From Epinephelus fuscoguttatus (Eukaryota > Chordata > Actinopteri > Perciformes > Serranidae): a stretch of 64,000 nucleotides of DNA. Where the stretch lies: positions 781,001 through 845,000 of the forward strand of contig NC_064767.1 in NCBI RefSeq assembly GCF_011397635.1, given 5' to 3'. Made by a program: the position numbers and the translations under genes. Below the pieces are notes generated by a model. The model made no database searches. It was not told where the DNA came from and saw nothing but the letters and a program-made list of their open reading frames with translations. Below are positions 20,201 through 32,194 of the stretch, one piece after another (position 1 is the first letter of the stretch; each line of letters opens with the position of its first letter).

Positions 20201-23200
20201 CAAGCCTGAGCCAGCCCTAACTATAAGCTTTATCAAAGAGGAAAGTCTTAAGTCTAGTCTTAAATGTGGAGGCGGTGTCTGCCTCCCGGACCGTAACAGG
20301 AAGATGATTCCACAGGAGAGGAGCCTGATAGCTGAAGGCTCTGGCTCCTGATCTACTTTGGAGACTTTAGGGACCACGAGTAACCCTGCGTTCTCAGAGC
20401 GCAGTGTTCTGGTGGGATAATATGGCACTATGAGCTCTCTAAGATATGATGGAGCTTGACCATTTAGAGCTTTATAAGTTAACAGTAGGATTTTAAATTC
20501 AATTCTGGATTTTACAGGAGCCAGTGCAGAGAAGCTAAAACAGGAGAGATATGATCGCGTTTATTAGTTCCTGTTAGTACACTGCTGCATTCTGAATTAG
20601 CTGGAGAGTTTTTAAGGACTTACTAGAGCTACCTGATAATAGAGAGTTACAATAATCCAGCCTTGAGGTAACAAAAGTGTGGACCAATTTTTCTGCATCT
20701 TTTCGGGTCAGGATAGGCCTAATTTTCGCAATATTACGCAGATGAAAAAATGCAGTCCGTGAGGTTTGTTTTAAATGAGAATTAAAAGACAAATCTTGAT
20801 CAAATATTACACCGAGGTTTCTTACGGTAGTGCTAGAGGCCAGAGCAATGCCATCTAGAGAAACTATGTCATCAGATAAAGAGTCTCTGAGTTGTTTGGG
20901 GCCAAGAACAATAACTTCAGTTTTGTCTGAATTTAACATCAGGAAATTGGTGCTCATCCAAGTTTTTATGTCTTTAAGGCAATTATGGAGTTTAGTTAAT
21001 TGATTGCTTTCTTCTGGCTTCATTGATAAATACAACTGAGTATCATCCGCATAACAATGGAAATTTATAGAGTGATTTCTAATGATGTTACCTAACGGAA
21101 GCATATATAGAGTAAACAGGATTGGTCGAGCACAGAACCTTGCGGAACTCCAAAACAAACTTTAGTACGTAAGGATGGTTCATTGACGTCAACAAATTGA
21201 AAACGATCAGATAAATAAGATTTAAACCAGCTTAGTGCTGAACCTTTTAAGCCAATTAAGTGATCCAGTCTCTGCAGTAGAATTTGATGGTCAATTGTGT
21301 CAAAGCCGCACTAAGATCTAATAAAACAAGTACAGAGACGAGTCCTTTGTCTGAAGCAATCAGAAGGTCATTTGTAATTTTAACTAGAGCTGTCTCAGTG
21401 CTATGATGCACTCTAAATCCTGACTGAAATTCCTCAAATAAATTATTATCCTGGAGAAAATCACACAGCTGGTCTGCGACTACTTTCTCAAGGATCTTTG
21501 ACATAAAGGAAGATTAGATATTGGTCTATAGTTGGCTAACACCTCTGGATCCAGGGTGGGCTTTTTTAGTAGAGGTTTAATTACAGCTACCTTAAAAGAC
21601 TGTGGTACATAGCCTGTTAATAAGGATATATTGATCATATCTAATATATGAGTGTTAACTATAGGTAAGACCTCCTTAAGTAGCCTAGTTGGGATGGGGT
21701 CTAAGAGACACGTTGATGATTTGGATGAAGAAATCACTGCAGTCAATTCTTGAAGAGAAATTGGGGAGAAGCAATCTAAATATATATTAGATTTTACAGC
21801 TGTGTTTGAGGTTAGATAGGTACTATCTGAGGGCAGGAGGTCATGAATTTTGCCTCTAATAGTTAGAATTTTGTCATTAAAAGCTCATAAAATCATTACT
21901 GCTAAGGGCTAAGGAATACAAGGCTCAATAGAGCTTTGACTCTCAGTCAGCCTGGCTACAGTGCTGAAAAGAAACCTGGGGTTGTTCTTATTGTCTTCTA
22001 TTAGAGCTGAGTAATAGTTTGCTCTGGCATTGCGGAGGCCCCTCTTATAAGTTTTGAGACTGTCTGTCCAGATTAACGAGATTCTTCCAGTTTGGTTAAT
22101 CGCCAATTCCTTTCAAATTTTCGCGATATTTGTTTTAACTTACGGGTTTGAGAGTTATACCAAGGAGCGAACTTTCTTTTCTTTTTAACTTCTTTTTAAG
22201 AGGAGCTACAGAGTCGGCGTTGTTCGTAGCGAGCCTACGGTGCTATCAACAAAATGATCAATTCGGGAGAGGTTAAAGTCGCACGAAACCTCTGTTACTG
22301 AAGGTATTGGTATTGAATTTAATGACAGTAATCTTTTCCTTAAGTTTTGCGACAGCACTATCTGATAAACATCTAGTATAGTAACTGTTGCTGAGTGGCG
22401 TGTAATCGAGTAAAAGAAATCAAAAGTAATCAGATAATGATCCGATAGCGAGGATTCTGTGGAAAGACTTTTAGGTTATCAATTTCAATTCCATACGTCA
22501 GAACTAGATCAAGGGTATGGTTAAAACAATGAGTAGGTTCATGTACACACCTGACTGAATCCAATGGAGTCTAATAATGAGATAAACGCGGTAGCCGGGG
22601 AGTCATTATCAACGTCAACATGAATGTTAAAATCGCCTACAATAATAACTTTATCTGATTTAAGAACTAAACTGGATAAAAACTCTGAGAATTCAGATAA
22701 AAATTCAGAATACGGGCCAGGAGCACGGTACACTATAACAAATAAAAGTGGCTGCGAGGTTTTCCAGGTCGGATGTAAAAGACTAAGAACGAGGCTTTCA
22801 AATGAATTATAATCTAGTTTAGGTTTAGGGCTGATTAACAGACTAGAGTTAAAAATGGCTGCAACTCCCCCTCCTCGGCGCTGCCTAGAAATGTGGGTAT
22901 TATTATGACTGGGAGAGTGGACTCATTTAGACTGACATATTCATCTGGACACAGCCAGGTTTCAGTGAGACTGAGTAAATCAATATGATTATCTGATGTT
23001 AATTCGTTTACTAACACTGCTTTAGACGATAGAGACCTGATATTTAACAGTCCGCATTTAATTCTCCTGTTTTGTCTTTCTGTCACAGAAGAGGTTTTAA
23101 TTTTTATGAGGTTGTTATGCACAACTCCTCTTTGTTTAATTTTAGATTTAGATAATTTAGGCGGTCGGGGGACAGACACCGTTTGTATAAAACTATTAAA

Positions 23201-25308
23201 ACTATGGCTGGGTAACTGAACTAGAAGCTCAGAGAGGCGTATAGGACTGCGACTCTGAGTCCTGATCTCAACTCTGGGTTGTCAGGGATTTAAATTACTA
23301 ATAAAGTTTGCCAGGTTCTAGAAATGAGAGCAGCTCCATCCAAAGTGGGATGAATGCCCTCTCCTAATAAGACCAGGATGTCCCCAGAAAGTGTGCCAAT
23401 TATTAACAAAACCCACATAGTTTGCTGGACACCACCTGGACAGCCAGCGGTTAACTGATGACAGGCGGCTAAACATGTCATCAGTGGTCAGGTGGGAGGG
23501 GTCCAGAGAAAACTACGAGTCCGATCGCTTTTTGGCGTATTCACACACCGGCAATATTAATTTTAGTGACCTCGATGTAACCAGGTGTCATTGCCGCCGA
23601 CGTGAATAACAATCTTACTGAATCTTAGTTTAGCTTTTGCCAGCATTTTTAACTTTGACTCTGTGTGGCCTGATCTGGCCCCAGGGATACTTCTGTCTAT
23701 GGCCGCTGGTGTTTATAACTTCACGCTCAGAATAGAGCTGCCAATAACCAGAGTTTTATCCTCAGCGGGTGTGTCGCTGAGTGGGAAAAGCGGTTGGAAA
23801 CGTGAACAGGCTGGTGGTGGGCTTCGGCTTGAGCTGTGCTTCTGGTGGATCAGTAACCCAACCTCCCGGCTGAATGGGAGTTACCGGAGGACAGTTAGCA
23901 GAGGCTAAGGCTATGCTATGTGGCTCCGCACCGGCTACAGGGGACTGGCTAACTACCGCAGCTGCTGAATGGTTTTCCATGGTGCGGAGCCGCGCTTCTA
24001 ATTCACTAAGCCTCGCCTCCAACGCAGCAAATAAGCTACACTTGTTACAATTACCACTGTCGCTAAAGGAGGCAGAGGCATAACTGAACATTTGACACAC
24101 CGGGCAAGAAAGAGCAGGAGAAGGAGAAGCCATGGCTAAGCTAATGTAGCTACCAAGGCTAAGAGCGTGCAAACAACAGCTAAGAGATTAGCGAGAAAGT
24201 CGTAGAAAGGAGGAGAGCTATAGGTGCTTAAACAGAACCAGTGTGGGTTATGACTTGAAGTAGAAGTTAAAGCAACTGAGGTGAGAAAGCAGGCAAGTGG
24301 AATTCACCAGAGCAATACAGAGACGCTGTCACAGAAACACCGGAAATGACACAACTCGCTTACCGCAATACGTCAGCACGTCAGCTCTGTACTGTAACTC
24401 TCTATTATCAGGTAGCTCTAGTAAGTCCTTAAAAACTCTCCAGCTAATTCAGAATGCAGCAGCACGTGTACTAACAGGAACGAAGAAACGAGATCATATT
24501 TCTCCTGTTTTAGCTTCTCTGCACTGGCTCCCTGTAAAATCCAGAATTGAATTTAAAATCCTACTGTTAACTTATAAAGCTCTAAATGGTCAAGCTCCGT
24601 CATATCTTAGAGAGCTCATAGTGCCATATTATCCCACCAGAACACTGCGCTCTGAGAACGCAGGGTTACTCGTGGTCCCTAAAGTCTCAAAGTAGATCAG
24701 GAGCCAGAGCCTTCAGCTATCAGGCTCCTCTCCTGTGGAATCATCTTCCTGTTACGGTCCGGGAGGCAGACACCGTCTCCACATTTAAGACTAGACTTAA
24801 GACTTTCCTCTTTGATAAAGCTTATAGTTAGGGCTGGCTCAGGCTTGTCCTGTACCAGCCCCTAGTTAGGCTGACTTAGGCCTAGTCTGCCGGAGGACCC
24901 CTCTATAATACACTGGGCACCTTCTCTCTCTCTCTCTCTCTCGTATTCTATGACTGCATCTTGCTAACTCGGCCATTCTGGATGTCACTAACTCGGCTTC
25001 TTCTCCGGAGCCTTTGTGCTCCACTGTCTCTCAGATTAACTCATATCACAGCGGTGCCTGGACAGCGTGACGTGTGTGGTTGTGCTGCTGCCGTGGTCCT
25101 GCCAGATGCCTCCTGCTGCTGCTGCTGCTGCCATCATTAGTCATTAGTCATACTTCTACTGTTGTTATACACATATGACTATTGTCACACATGTATACTG
25201 CCAGGTATTAATACATACTTTCAACATATTGTACCGCAGTAGCCAGAACTATAACTATAATATTGTTACTTTCAATAATGTTGTTGTAAGCTACTGTCAT
25301 TACCTGCA

Positions 25309-25352
<44 letters not shown>

Positions 25353-28300
25353 ATTGTGTCATGTGGATTACTGTTAATTTATTATGCTGATCTGTTCTGT
25401 ACGACATCTATTGCACGTCTGTCCGTCCTGGAAGAGGGATCCCTCCTCAGTTGCTCTTCCTGAGGTTTCTACCGTTTTTTCCCCGTTAAAGGGTTTTTTG
25501 GGGAGTTTTTCCTGATCAGCTGTGAGGGTCTTAAGGGCAGAGGGATGTCGTATGCTGTAAAGCCCTGTGAGGCAAATTGTGATTTGTGATATTGGGCTTT
25601 ATAAATAAAATTGATTGATTGATTGATTGATTGACTGAACTAACCCTGAACCAGGTGGACTTGTATAAAGTTTTTATAAAAAACATATTTCATAAACTCT
25701 TCATATGTTTTGATGTATAATGTAACTACACATGGAGTGCAGGAGAAGATCAAAGCCTCAAGTACGAGTTCCACAGACTTGTTCTACACTACTGAGGTCT
25801 GACCTGCGTCCATGGGGATGGATGCTCGGCTCCTCAGGGCTGCCGCCCCCTCAGGGTCTTCCTCCTCGTCACTGTCTGCAGGCGGAGCATCAGGCAGGTG
25901 GAGACCCATCACCTGCAGGTGACAAAATTATCATGATAACATTGTACTGTGACCTATGTGTGGTAAATGACGTCGTGCAGTGACCTAAGTATCGCAATAA
26001 CATTATGCTGTGACCTACGTATCATGATAACATTGTACTGTGACGTAAGTATTGTTATAACATCGTACGCTAATCTAAGTATTGTCATAACATCATACAG
26101 TGACCTAAGTATTGTTATAACATTGTACGCTGACCCAAGTATTGTTATAACATCGTACAGTGACCTAAGAAGTTATAACATCGTACGCTGACCTGAGTAT
26201 TGTTATAACATCGTACTCTGACCTGAGTATTGTTATAACATCGTACAGTGACCTAAGTATTGTTACAACATCGTACAGTGACCTAAGTATTGTTATAACA
26301 TCATACAGTGACCTGAGTATTGTTATAACATCGTACTCTGACCTAAGTATTGTTATAACATCGTACTCTGACCTGAGTATTGTTATAACATCGTACAGTG
26401 ACCTAAGTATTGTTACAACATCGTACAGTGACCTAAGTATTGTTATAACATCATACAGTGACCTGAGTATTGTTATAACATCGTACTCTGACCTAAGTAT
26501 TGTTATAACATCGTACTCTGACCTGAGTATTGTTATAACATCGTACAGTGACCTAAGTATTGTTACAACATCGTACAGTGACCTAAGTATTGTTATAACA
26601 TCATACAGTGACCTGAGTATTGTTATAACATCGTACTCTGACCTAAGTATTGTTATAACATCGTACTCTGACCTGAGTATTGTTATAACATCGTACAGTG
26701 ACCTGAGTATTGTTACAACATCGTACTCTGACCTGAGTATTGTTATAACATCGTACTCTGACCTGAGTATTGTTATAACATCGTACAGTGACCTAAGTAT
26801 TGTTACAACATCGTACAGTGACCTAAGCATTGTTATAACATCATACAGTGACCTGAGTATTGTTATAACATCGTACTCTGAACTGAGTATTGTTAAAACA
26901 TCGTACAGTGACCTAAGTATTGTTATAATATTGTACGCTGACCTAAGTATTGTTATAATATCGTACTCTGACCTGAGTATTGTTATAACATCGTGCAGTG
27001 ACCTAAGTATTGTTATAACATTGTACGCTGACCTGAGTATTGTTATAACATCGTACAGTGACCTAAGTATTGTTATAACATCGTACGCTGACCTGAGTAT
27101 TGTTATAACATCGTACGGTGAGCTAAGTATTGTTATAACATCGTACGCTGACCTGAGTATTATTATAACATCGTACGCTGACCTAAGTATTGTTATAACA
27201 TCGTATAGTGACCTAAGTATTGTTATAACATCGTACGCTGACCAGAGTATTGTTATAGCATCGTACAGTGACCTAAGTATTATTATAACATCGTACAGTG
27301 ACCTAAGTATTGTTATAACATCGTACGCTGACCTGAGTATTGTTATAACATCGTACAGTGACCTAAGTATTGTTATAAAATCGTACTCTGACCTGAGTAT
27401 TGTTATAACATCGTGCAGTGACCTAAGTATTGTTATAACATCGTACAGTGACCTAAGTATTGTTATAGCATCATACAGTGACCTAAGTATTGTTATAACA
27501 TCGTACAGTGACCTAAGCATTGTTATAAAATCGTACTCTGACCTGAGTATTGTTATAACATCGTGCAGTGACCTAAGTATTGTTATAACATCGTACTCTG
27601 ACCTGAGTATTATTATAACATCGTACAGTGACCTAAGTATTGTTATAACATCGTACAGTGACCTAAGTATTGTTATAACATCGTACTCTGACCTGAGTAT
27701 TGTTATAACATCGTGCAGTGACCTAAGTATTGTTATAACATCGTACGCTGACCTGAGTATTGTTATAGCATCGTACAGTGACCTAAGTATTGTTATAACA
27801 TCGTACGCTGACCTGAGTATTATTATAACATCGTACGCTGACCTAAGTATTGTTATAACATCGTATAGTGACCTAAGTATTGTTATAACATCGTACGCTG
27901 ACCAGAGTATTGTTATAGCATCGTACAGTGACCTAAGTATTATTATAACATCGTACAGTGACCTAAGTATTGTTATAACATCATACAGTGACCTAAGCAT
28001 TGTTATAGCATCATACAGTGACCTAAGTATTGTTATAACATCGTACAGTGACCTAAGCATTGTTATAAAATCGTACTCTGACCTGAGTATTGTTATAACA
28101 TCGTGCAGTGACCTAAGTATTGTTATAACATCGTACTCTGACCTGAGTATTATTATAACATCGTACAGTGACCTAAGTATTGTTATAACATCGTACAGTG
28201 ACCTAAGTATTGTTATAAAATCGTACTCTGACCTGAGTATTGTTATAACATCGTGCAGTGACCTAAGTATTGTTATAACATCGTACGCTGACCTGAGTAT

Positions 28301-30785
28301 TGTTATAGCATCGTACAGTGACCTAAGTATTGTTATAACATCGTACTCTGACCTGAGTATTATTATAACATCGTACAGTGACCTAAGTATTGTTATAACA
28401 TCGTACGCTGACCTGAGTATTGTTATAGCATCGTACAGTGACCTAAGTATTGTTATAACATCGTACAGTGACCTAAGTATTGTTATAACATCATACAGTG
28501 ACCTAAGTATTGTTATAACATCGTACAATGACCTAAGTATTGTTATAAAATCGTACTCTGACCTGAGTATTGTTATAACATCGTGCAGTGACCTAAGTAT
28601 TGTTATAACATCGTATGCTGACCTGAGTATTGTTATAGCATCGTACAGTGACCTAAGTATTGTTATAACATCGTACTCTGACCTGAGTATTATTATAACA
28701 TCGTACAGTGACCTACATATTGTTATAGCATCGTACAGTGACCTAAGCATTGTTATAACATCGTACTCTGACCTGAGTATTATTATAACATCGTGCAGTG
28801 ACCTAAGTATTGTTATAACATCATACAGTGACCTAAGTATTATTATAACATCGTACAGTGACCTAAGTATTGTTATAACATCGTACAATGACCTAAGTAT
28901 TGTTATAAAATCGTACTCTGACCTGAGTATTGTTATAACATCATACAGTGACCTAAGTATTATTATAACATCGTACAGTGACCTAAGTATTGTTATAACA
29001 TCATACAGTGACCTAAGTATTATTATAACATCGTACAGTGACCTAAGTATTGTTATAACATCATACAGTGACCTAAGTATTATTATAACATCGTACAGTG
29101 ACCTGTATTATTATAACATCGTACAATGACCTAAGTATTGTTATAAAATCGTACTCTGACCTGAGTATTGTTATAACATCATACAGTGACCTAAGTATTA
29201 TTATAACATCGTACAGTGACCTAAGTATTGTTATAGCATCGTACAGTGACCTAAGTATTGTTATAAAATCGTACTCTGACCTGAGTATTGTTATAACATC
29301 ATACAGTGACCTAAGTATTATTATAACATCGTACAGTGACCTAAGTATTGTTATAGCATCGTACAATGACCTAAGTATTGTTATAAAATCGTACTCTGAC
29401 CTGAGTATTGTTATAACATCGTACAATGACCTAAGTATTGTTATAAAATCGTACTCTGACCTAAGTATTGTTATAACATCGTGTGCTGACCTGAGTATTG
29501 TTATAGCATCGTACAGTGACCTAAGTATTGTTATAACATCGTACTCTGACCTGAGTATTATTATAACATCATACAGTGACCTACATATTGTTATAGCATC
29601 GTACAGTGACCTAAGCATTGTTATAACATCGTACTCTGACCTGAGTATTATTATAACATCGTGCAGTGACCTAAGTATTGTTATAACATCGTACTCTGAC
29701 CTGAGTATTATTATAACATCGTACAGTGACCTAAGTATTGTTATAACATCGTACTCTGACCTGAGTATTATTATAACATCGTACAGTGACCTAAGTATTG
29801 TTATAACATCGTACAGTGACCTAAGTATTGTTATAACATCATACAGTGACCTAAGTATTATTATAACATCGTACAGTGACCTAAGTATTGTTATAACATC
29901 GTACAATGACCTAAGTATTGTTATAAAATCGTACTCTGACCTGAGTATTGTTATAACATCGTACAGTGACCTGAGTATTGTTATAACATCGTATGCTGAC
30001 CAGAGTATTGTTATAACATCGTGCAGTGACCTAAGTATTGTTATAACATTGTACGTTGACCTGAGTATTGTTACAACATCGTACAGTGACCTAAGTATTG
30101 TTATAACATCGTACAGTGACCTAAGTATTGTTATAACATCGTACTCTGACCTGAGTATTATTATAACATCGTGCAGTGACCTAAGTATTGTTATAACATC
30201 GTACTCTGACCTGAGTATTATTATAACATCGTACAGTGACCTAAGTATTGTTATAACATTGTACGTTGACCTGAGTATTGTTATAACATCGTACAGTGAC
30301 CTAAGCATTGTTATAACATCGTACAGTGACCTGAGTATCTTTATAAGTCTTCCTCTTAATTGTTCGAGGTCACATGACTCTCTTTGCTCAGGTGTGAGGC
30401 AGTGAGTGACCTGTTGCTCGGCAGAACTCACCTCTATCCTGTGCTGCACCTGTTGCAGCTGCTCGTTATGGGAGGGGGCGTCCCCCGTCTCCTCCCCCTC
30501 CTCCCCCGCCTGCTCAGCACTGTTCACACCGTCGGGCTCCTGGTTCAGAGGCTGGTAATAATATCCTCCACTGTTCACCTCCTCCTCCTCCTCTTCCTCC
30601 TCCTCTCCATCCAGCTCCATCTCTCCCCCCTCCTCCTCCCCCCCCTCCTCCTCCTCCCCCCCTCCCTCCCCCCCGCTCCACACCGGCAGCAGAGCTCCAT
30701 CGGCCGGACGCTCGTCCTCCCCCAGCTCGTCCTCAGAGTTCGGTAAGACTCTCTCCGGTCCCATCGCTGAGCTCCACACTTCCAT
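17213..30785 (-). CDS. mea1: Male-enhanced antigen 1 (MEA1)
   Basis: Three coding exons on the minus strand: 30802-30432 (ATG 30785, or the conserved inner ATG 30764), 25912-25804 and 17394-17213 (stop TGA 17215-17213). Phases join exactly, giving 214 aa, or 207 from the inner ATG. Exon 1 encodes MGPERVLPN, a long Glu-rich acidic stretch and [11 protein letters not shown]. Exon 2 gives [20 protein letters not shown] and SIPMDA. Exon 3 gives [32 protein letters not shown] and QNTLQSRQ. These match the order and motifs of human MEA1 as remembered. Function is poorly known; the protein is acidic and was named from testis expression. The inner ATG has the better context (G at -3, G at +4). The C-terminal tail after QSRQ is not like the mammalian one and comes partly from a minisatellite. 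Introns of 4.5 and 8.4 kb are filled by repeats. Confidence 0.93.
17449..18078. mobile_element. Fold-back element, ~272-bp inverted arms
   Basis: Left arm 17449-17720 and right arm 17806-18078 are reverse complements with scattered mismatches; the spacer is about 85 bp. Both arms encode the same chance peptide ([15 protein letters not shown]...) on opposite strands. Outer ends are near GTATAG and CTATAC, inner ends near CTGCAGCTTGG. No transposase is present. This looks like a palindromic MITE. It lies in the last mea1 intron with its edge about 54 bp from the splice acceptor of the final exon. Confidence 0.92.
18325..18920. repeat. ~39-bp minisatellite, GACATGCTATACTATGAC
   Basis: About 15 copies of a 38-40 bp unit containing GACATGCTATACTATGAC and a T-run. 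Two subtypes alternate: one with CCGTGATTTTTGAT, one with CATGATTTCGGAC. The array lies in the mea1 intron and ends just before the 5'-truncated plus-strand LINE at 18937. Confidence 0.93.
18937..25634 (+). mobile_element. L2-like LINE, 5'-truncated, split by a nested LINE
   Basis: Two halves: 18937-19430 and 24390-25634. The first encodes the reverse-transcriptase core from [18 protein letters not shown] through [13 protein letters not shown] (the YADD catalytic motif) to FVTSRLD. The second resumes with [40 protein letters not shown] and [16 protein letters not shown]. It then has a 3' UTR with CT microsatellites and a (ATTG)n tail. The 5' end is missing upstream of the GSVLGP motif, and a stop follows PKVSK. 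It is antisense to mea1. The family is assigned by protein motifs (CR1/L2 group); the exact clade is uncertain. Confidence 0.88.
19431..24389 (-). mobile_element. Near full-length L2-like LINE, frameshifted, nested in a sister copy
   Basis: Reading on the minus strand. A 5' leader precedes ORF1 (ATG 24133), which encodes CPVC...CNKC zinc-ribbon cysteines, an Ala/Leu-rich coil and then a decayed SGNH/esterase-like stretch (about 23500-23290). The AP endonuclease follows (23130-22540: [40 protein letters not shown]). The RT region (21750-20570) has [34 protein letters not shown] and [11 protein letters not shown]. The 3' UTR ends in (TTGA)n at 19431. Several frameshifts and stops break the frames. 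It lies inside the plus-strand LINE at its SRLD/YCNSL codons, in sense with mea1. Confidence 0.9.
25923..30348. repeat. 30-bp minisatellite, about 147 copies, in mea1 intron
   Basis: The unit is 30 bp and contains TGACCTRAGTATTGTTATAA then CATCGTAC and a variable AG, TC or GC pair. The leftmost units (25923-26160) are diverged; the rest differ at few sites. As 30 is a multiple of three and the unit has few stops, long false ORFs arise on both strands (907, 732, 613 and 435 codons). A 2-bp shorter unit near 29101 shifts the frame. Higher-order structure is visible. The array fills almost the whole mea1 intron between exons 1 and 2. Confidence 0.98.
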
Positions 30786-30947
30786 CCACAGAGACAGCTG
30801 CACTGAGGGGGAGACAGGGGGAGACAGGGGAGACAGGGAGAAAGACAGCCATGGATGTATAATTAGATCTGTATACTGGACTATAAGACAGCGCCTGTTC
30901 AGTCCAGCGTTCACACTGACTTCCTGTCTGTCAGAAAGTCGACCTTA

Positions 30948-31011
30948 GGACCTGTCCCTGACCTGTCCCTGACCTGTCCCTAACCTGTCCCTGACCTGTC
31001 CCTGACCTCAG
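30948..31011. repeat. Short GACCTGTCCCT tandem repeat
   Basis: About five copies of an 11-bp unit GACCTGTCCCT, with one TAACCTGTCC variant. It lies just left of the hAT MITE target duplication. Confidence 0.85.
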
Positions 31012-31022
31012 GTCTTCAGGGA

Positions 31023-32001
31023 CAGTGTTAGGTAAGGATTACTTTAAAAGTATTCAAAGTACGTTACTGCGTTACTTTCGAAAAAATAAGCAGTTACTTT
31101 ACTGCGTTACTCCCTGAGTAAAGTAACTCCATTACTTTAAAAGTACTTCTGACATTACTCCCTGAGAAAAGTAACTCAAGCACTTTTAAAGTACTTTTGA
31201 GTATTCTACATTTCCTATTGGCCAATGGACCACAGGGCGCTAAGCCTACATTTTTTGTCTCCAAATTAAAGTTATGGACCACTTGCCCTTCACTGAGATC
31301 CAGTTCTCCCATCACAGCCGTCACTTTGACCAGTAGAAACACACAATGATCTTCTGCCGTAGACAACTGTATGACACCCTGTGTTTTTAATATTTCCTCT
31401 AGGGATGTTACCACACAGAGTAAAAGGGGGAAATGATGGTGTGAAACAGCAGAGGCACTTTGTCAACCCGCTGAGTTAACGTTACTGTCATTAGCATCAA
31501 GCTAACAAACAATGGTACATCCTCACGGTCGGACATAAAGTAATAACATTAACAAATAGCGTCGGGGCTTTTACTCACCACAACTGCAGAGGCTCCCAGC
31601 TTCATTTGAAACAGACTACATTATAGACGCTCCGTTATTTATTAATCCCTCTGTGTGTTTATATATTTACTTTTTATCCGCTCCATTGTCTTTGTAAAGT
31701 TAACATATCGCACCATCATTTCAAACTCAACACTTGTTTCAAATTAAAAGCCCCTTATAACCTCGGCTAGAGAATCCCTCCATTTTCTAAATAGGCTTTT
31801 ATTCTGAAGCATTTAGAACCAAACAACAGCTGTTGCTGTTTCGGAGCTGAAGGACCAGCGTTCTAAAAGTAATGGAAGTAACTGATGTCTTGATGACAAT
31901 GTACTTAACTTTTTGACTACTCACACAGCAAACTAATGCGTTAGGTTACTCGTTACTGCAAAAAGTAATCAAAGTACTCTAACGCGTTATACCCAACTCT
32001 G
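31023..32001. mobile_element. Non-autonomous hAT element with 8-bp target duplication
   Basis: The element starts CAGTGTTAGGTAA and ends with the complement of CAGAGTTGGGTATAA. It is flanked by identical 8-bp direct repeats TTCAGGGA at 31015-31022 and 32002-32009, the hAT signature. Inside are complementary AAGTAACTCC/GTTACTTTA-rich subterminal words. No intact transposase frame. It lies upstream of the mea1 coding exon. Confidence 0.92.
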
Positions 32002-32194
32002 TTCAGGGACACGGTGTCCACAGACTCGAGACTCAACATGAAGAAGCAGCATTTAGTTTTTATGGAACAAACTCCAGAGACCCGCAGCTCTTTAAATTGA
32101 ATCTAATGTTGCACTGTAACATTTATTCTTGAATTTTAAAATATTAAAAGAATACATGTATAATTTTAATTCAATGACTTATTAAAATATATCT

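Noticed and set aside
26165..29129. ORFs of 907 (-) and 732 (+) codons with ten-residue repeats
   Set aside because: The 30-bp array has no stops in these frames on either strand. There are no start context, promoter or domain features, and it lies in a mea1 intron.
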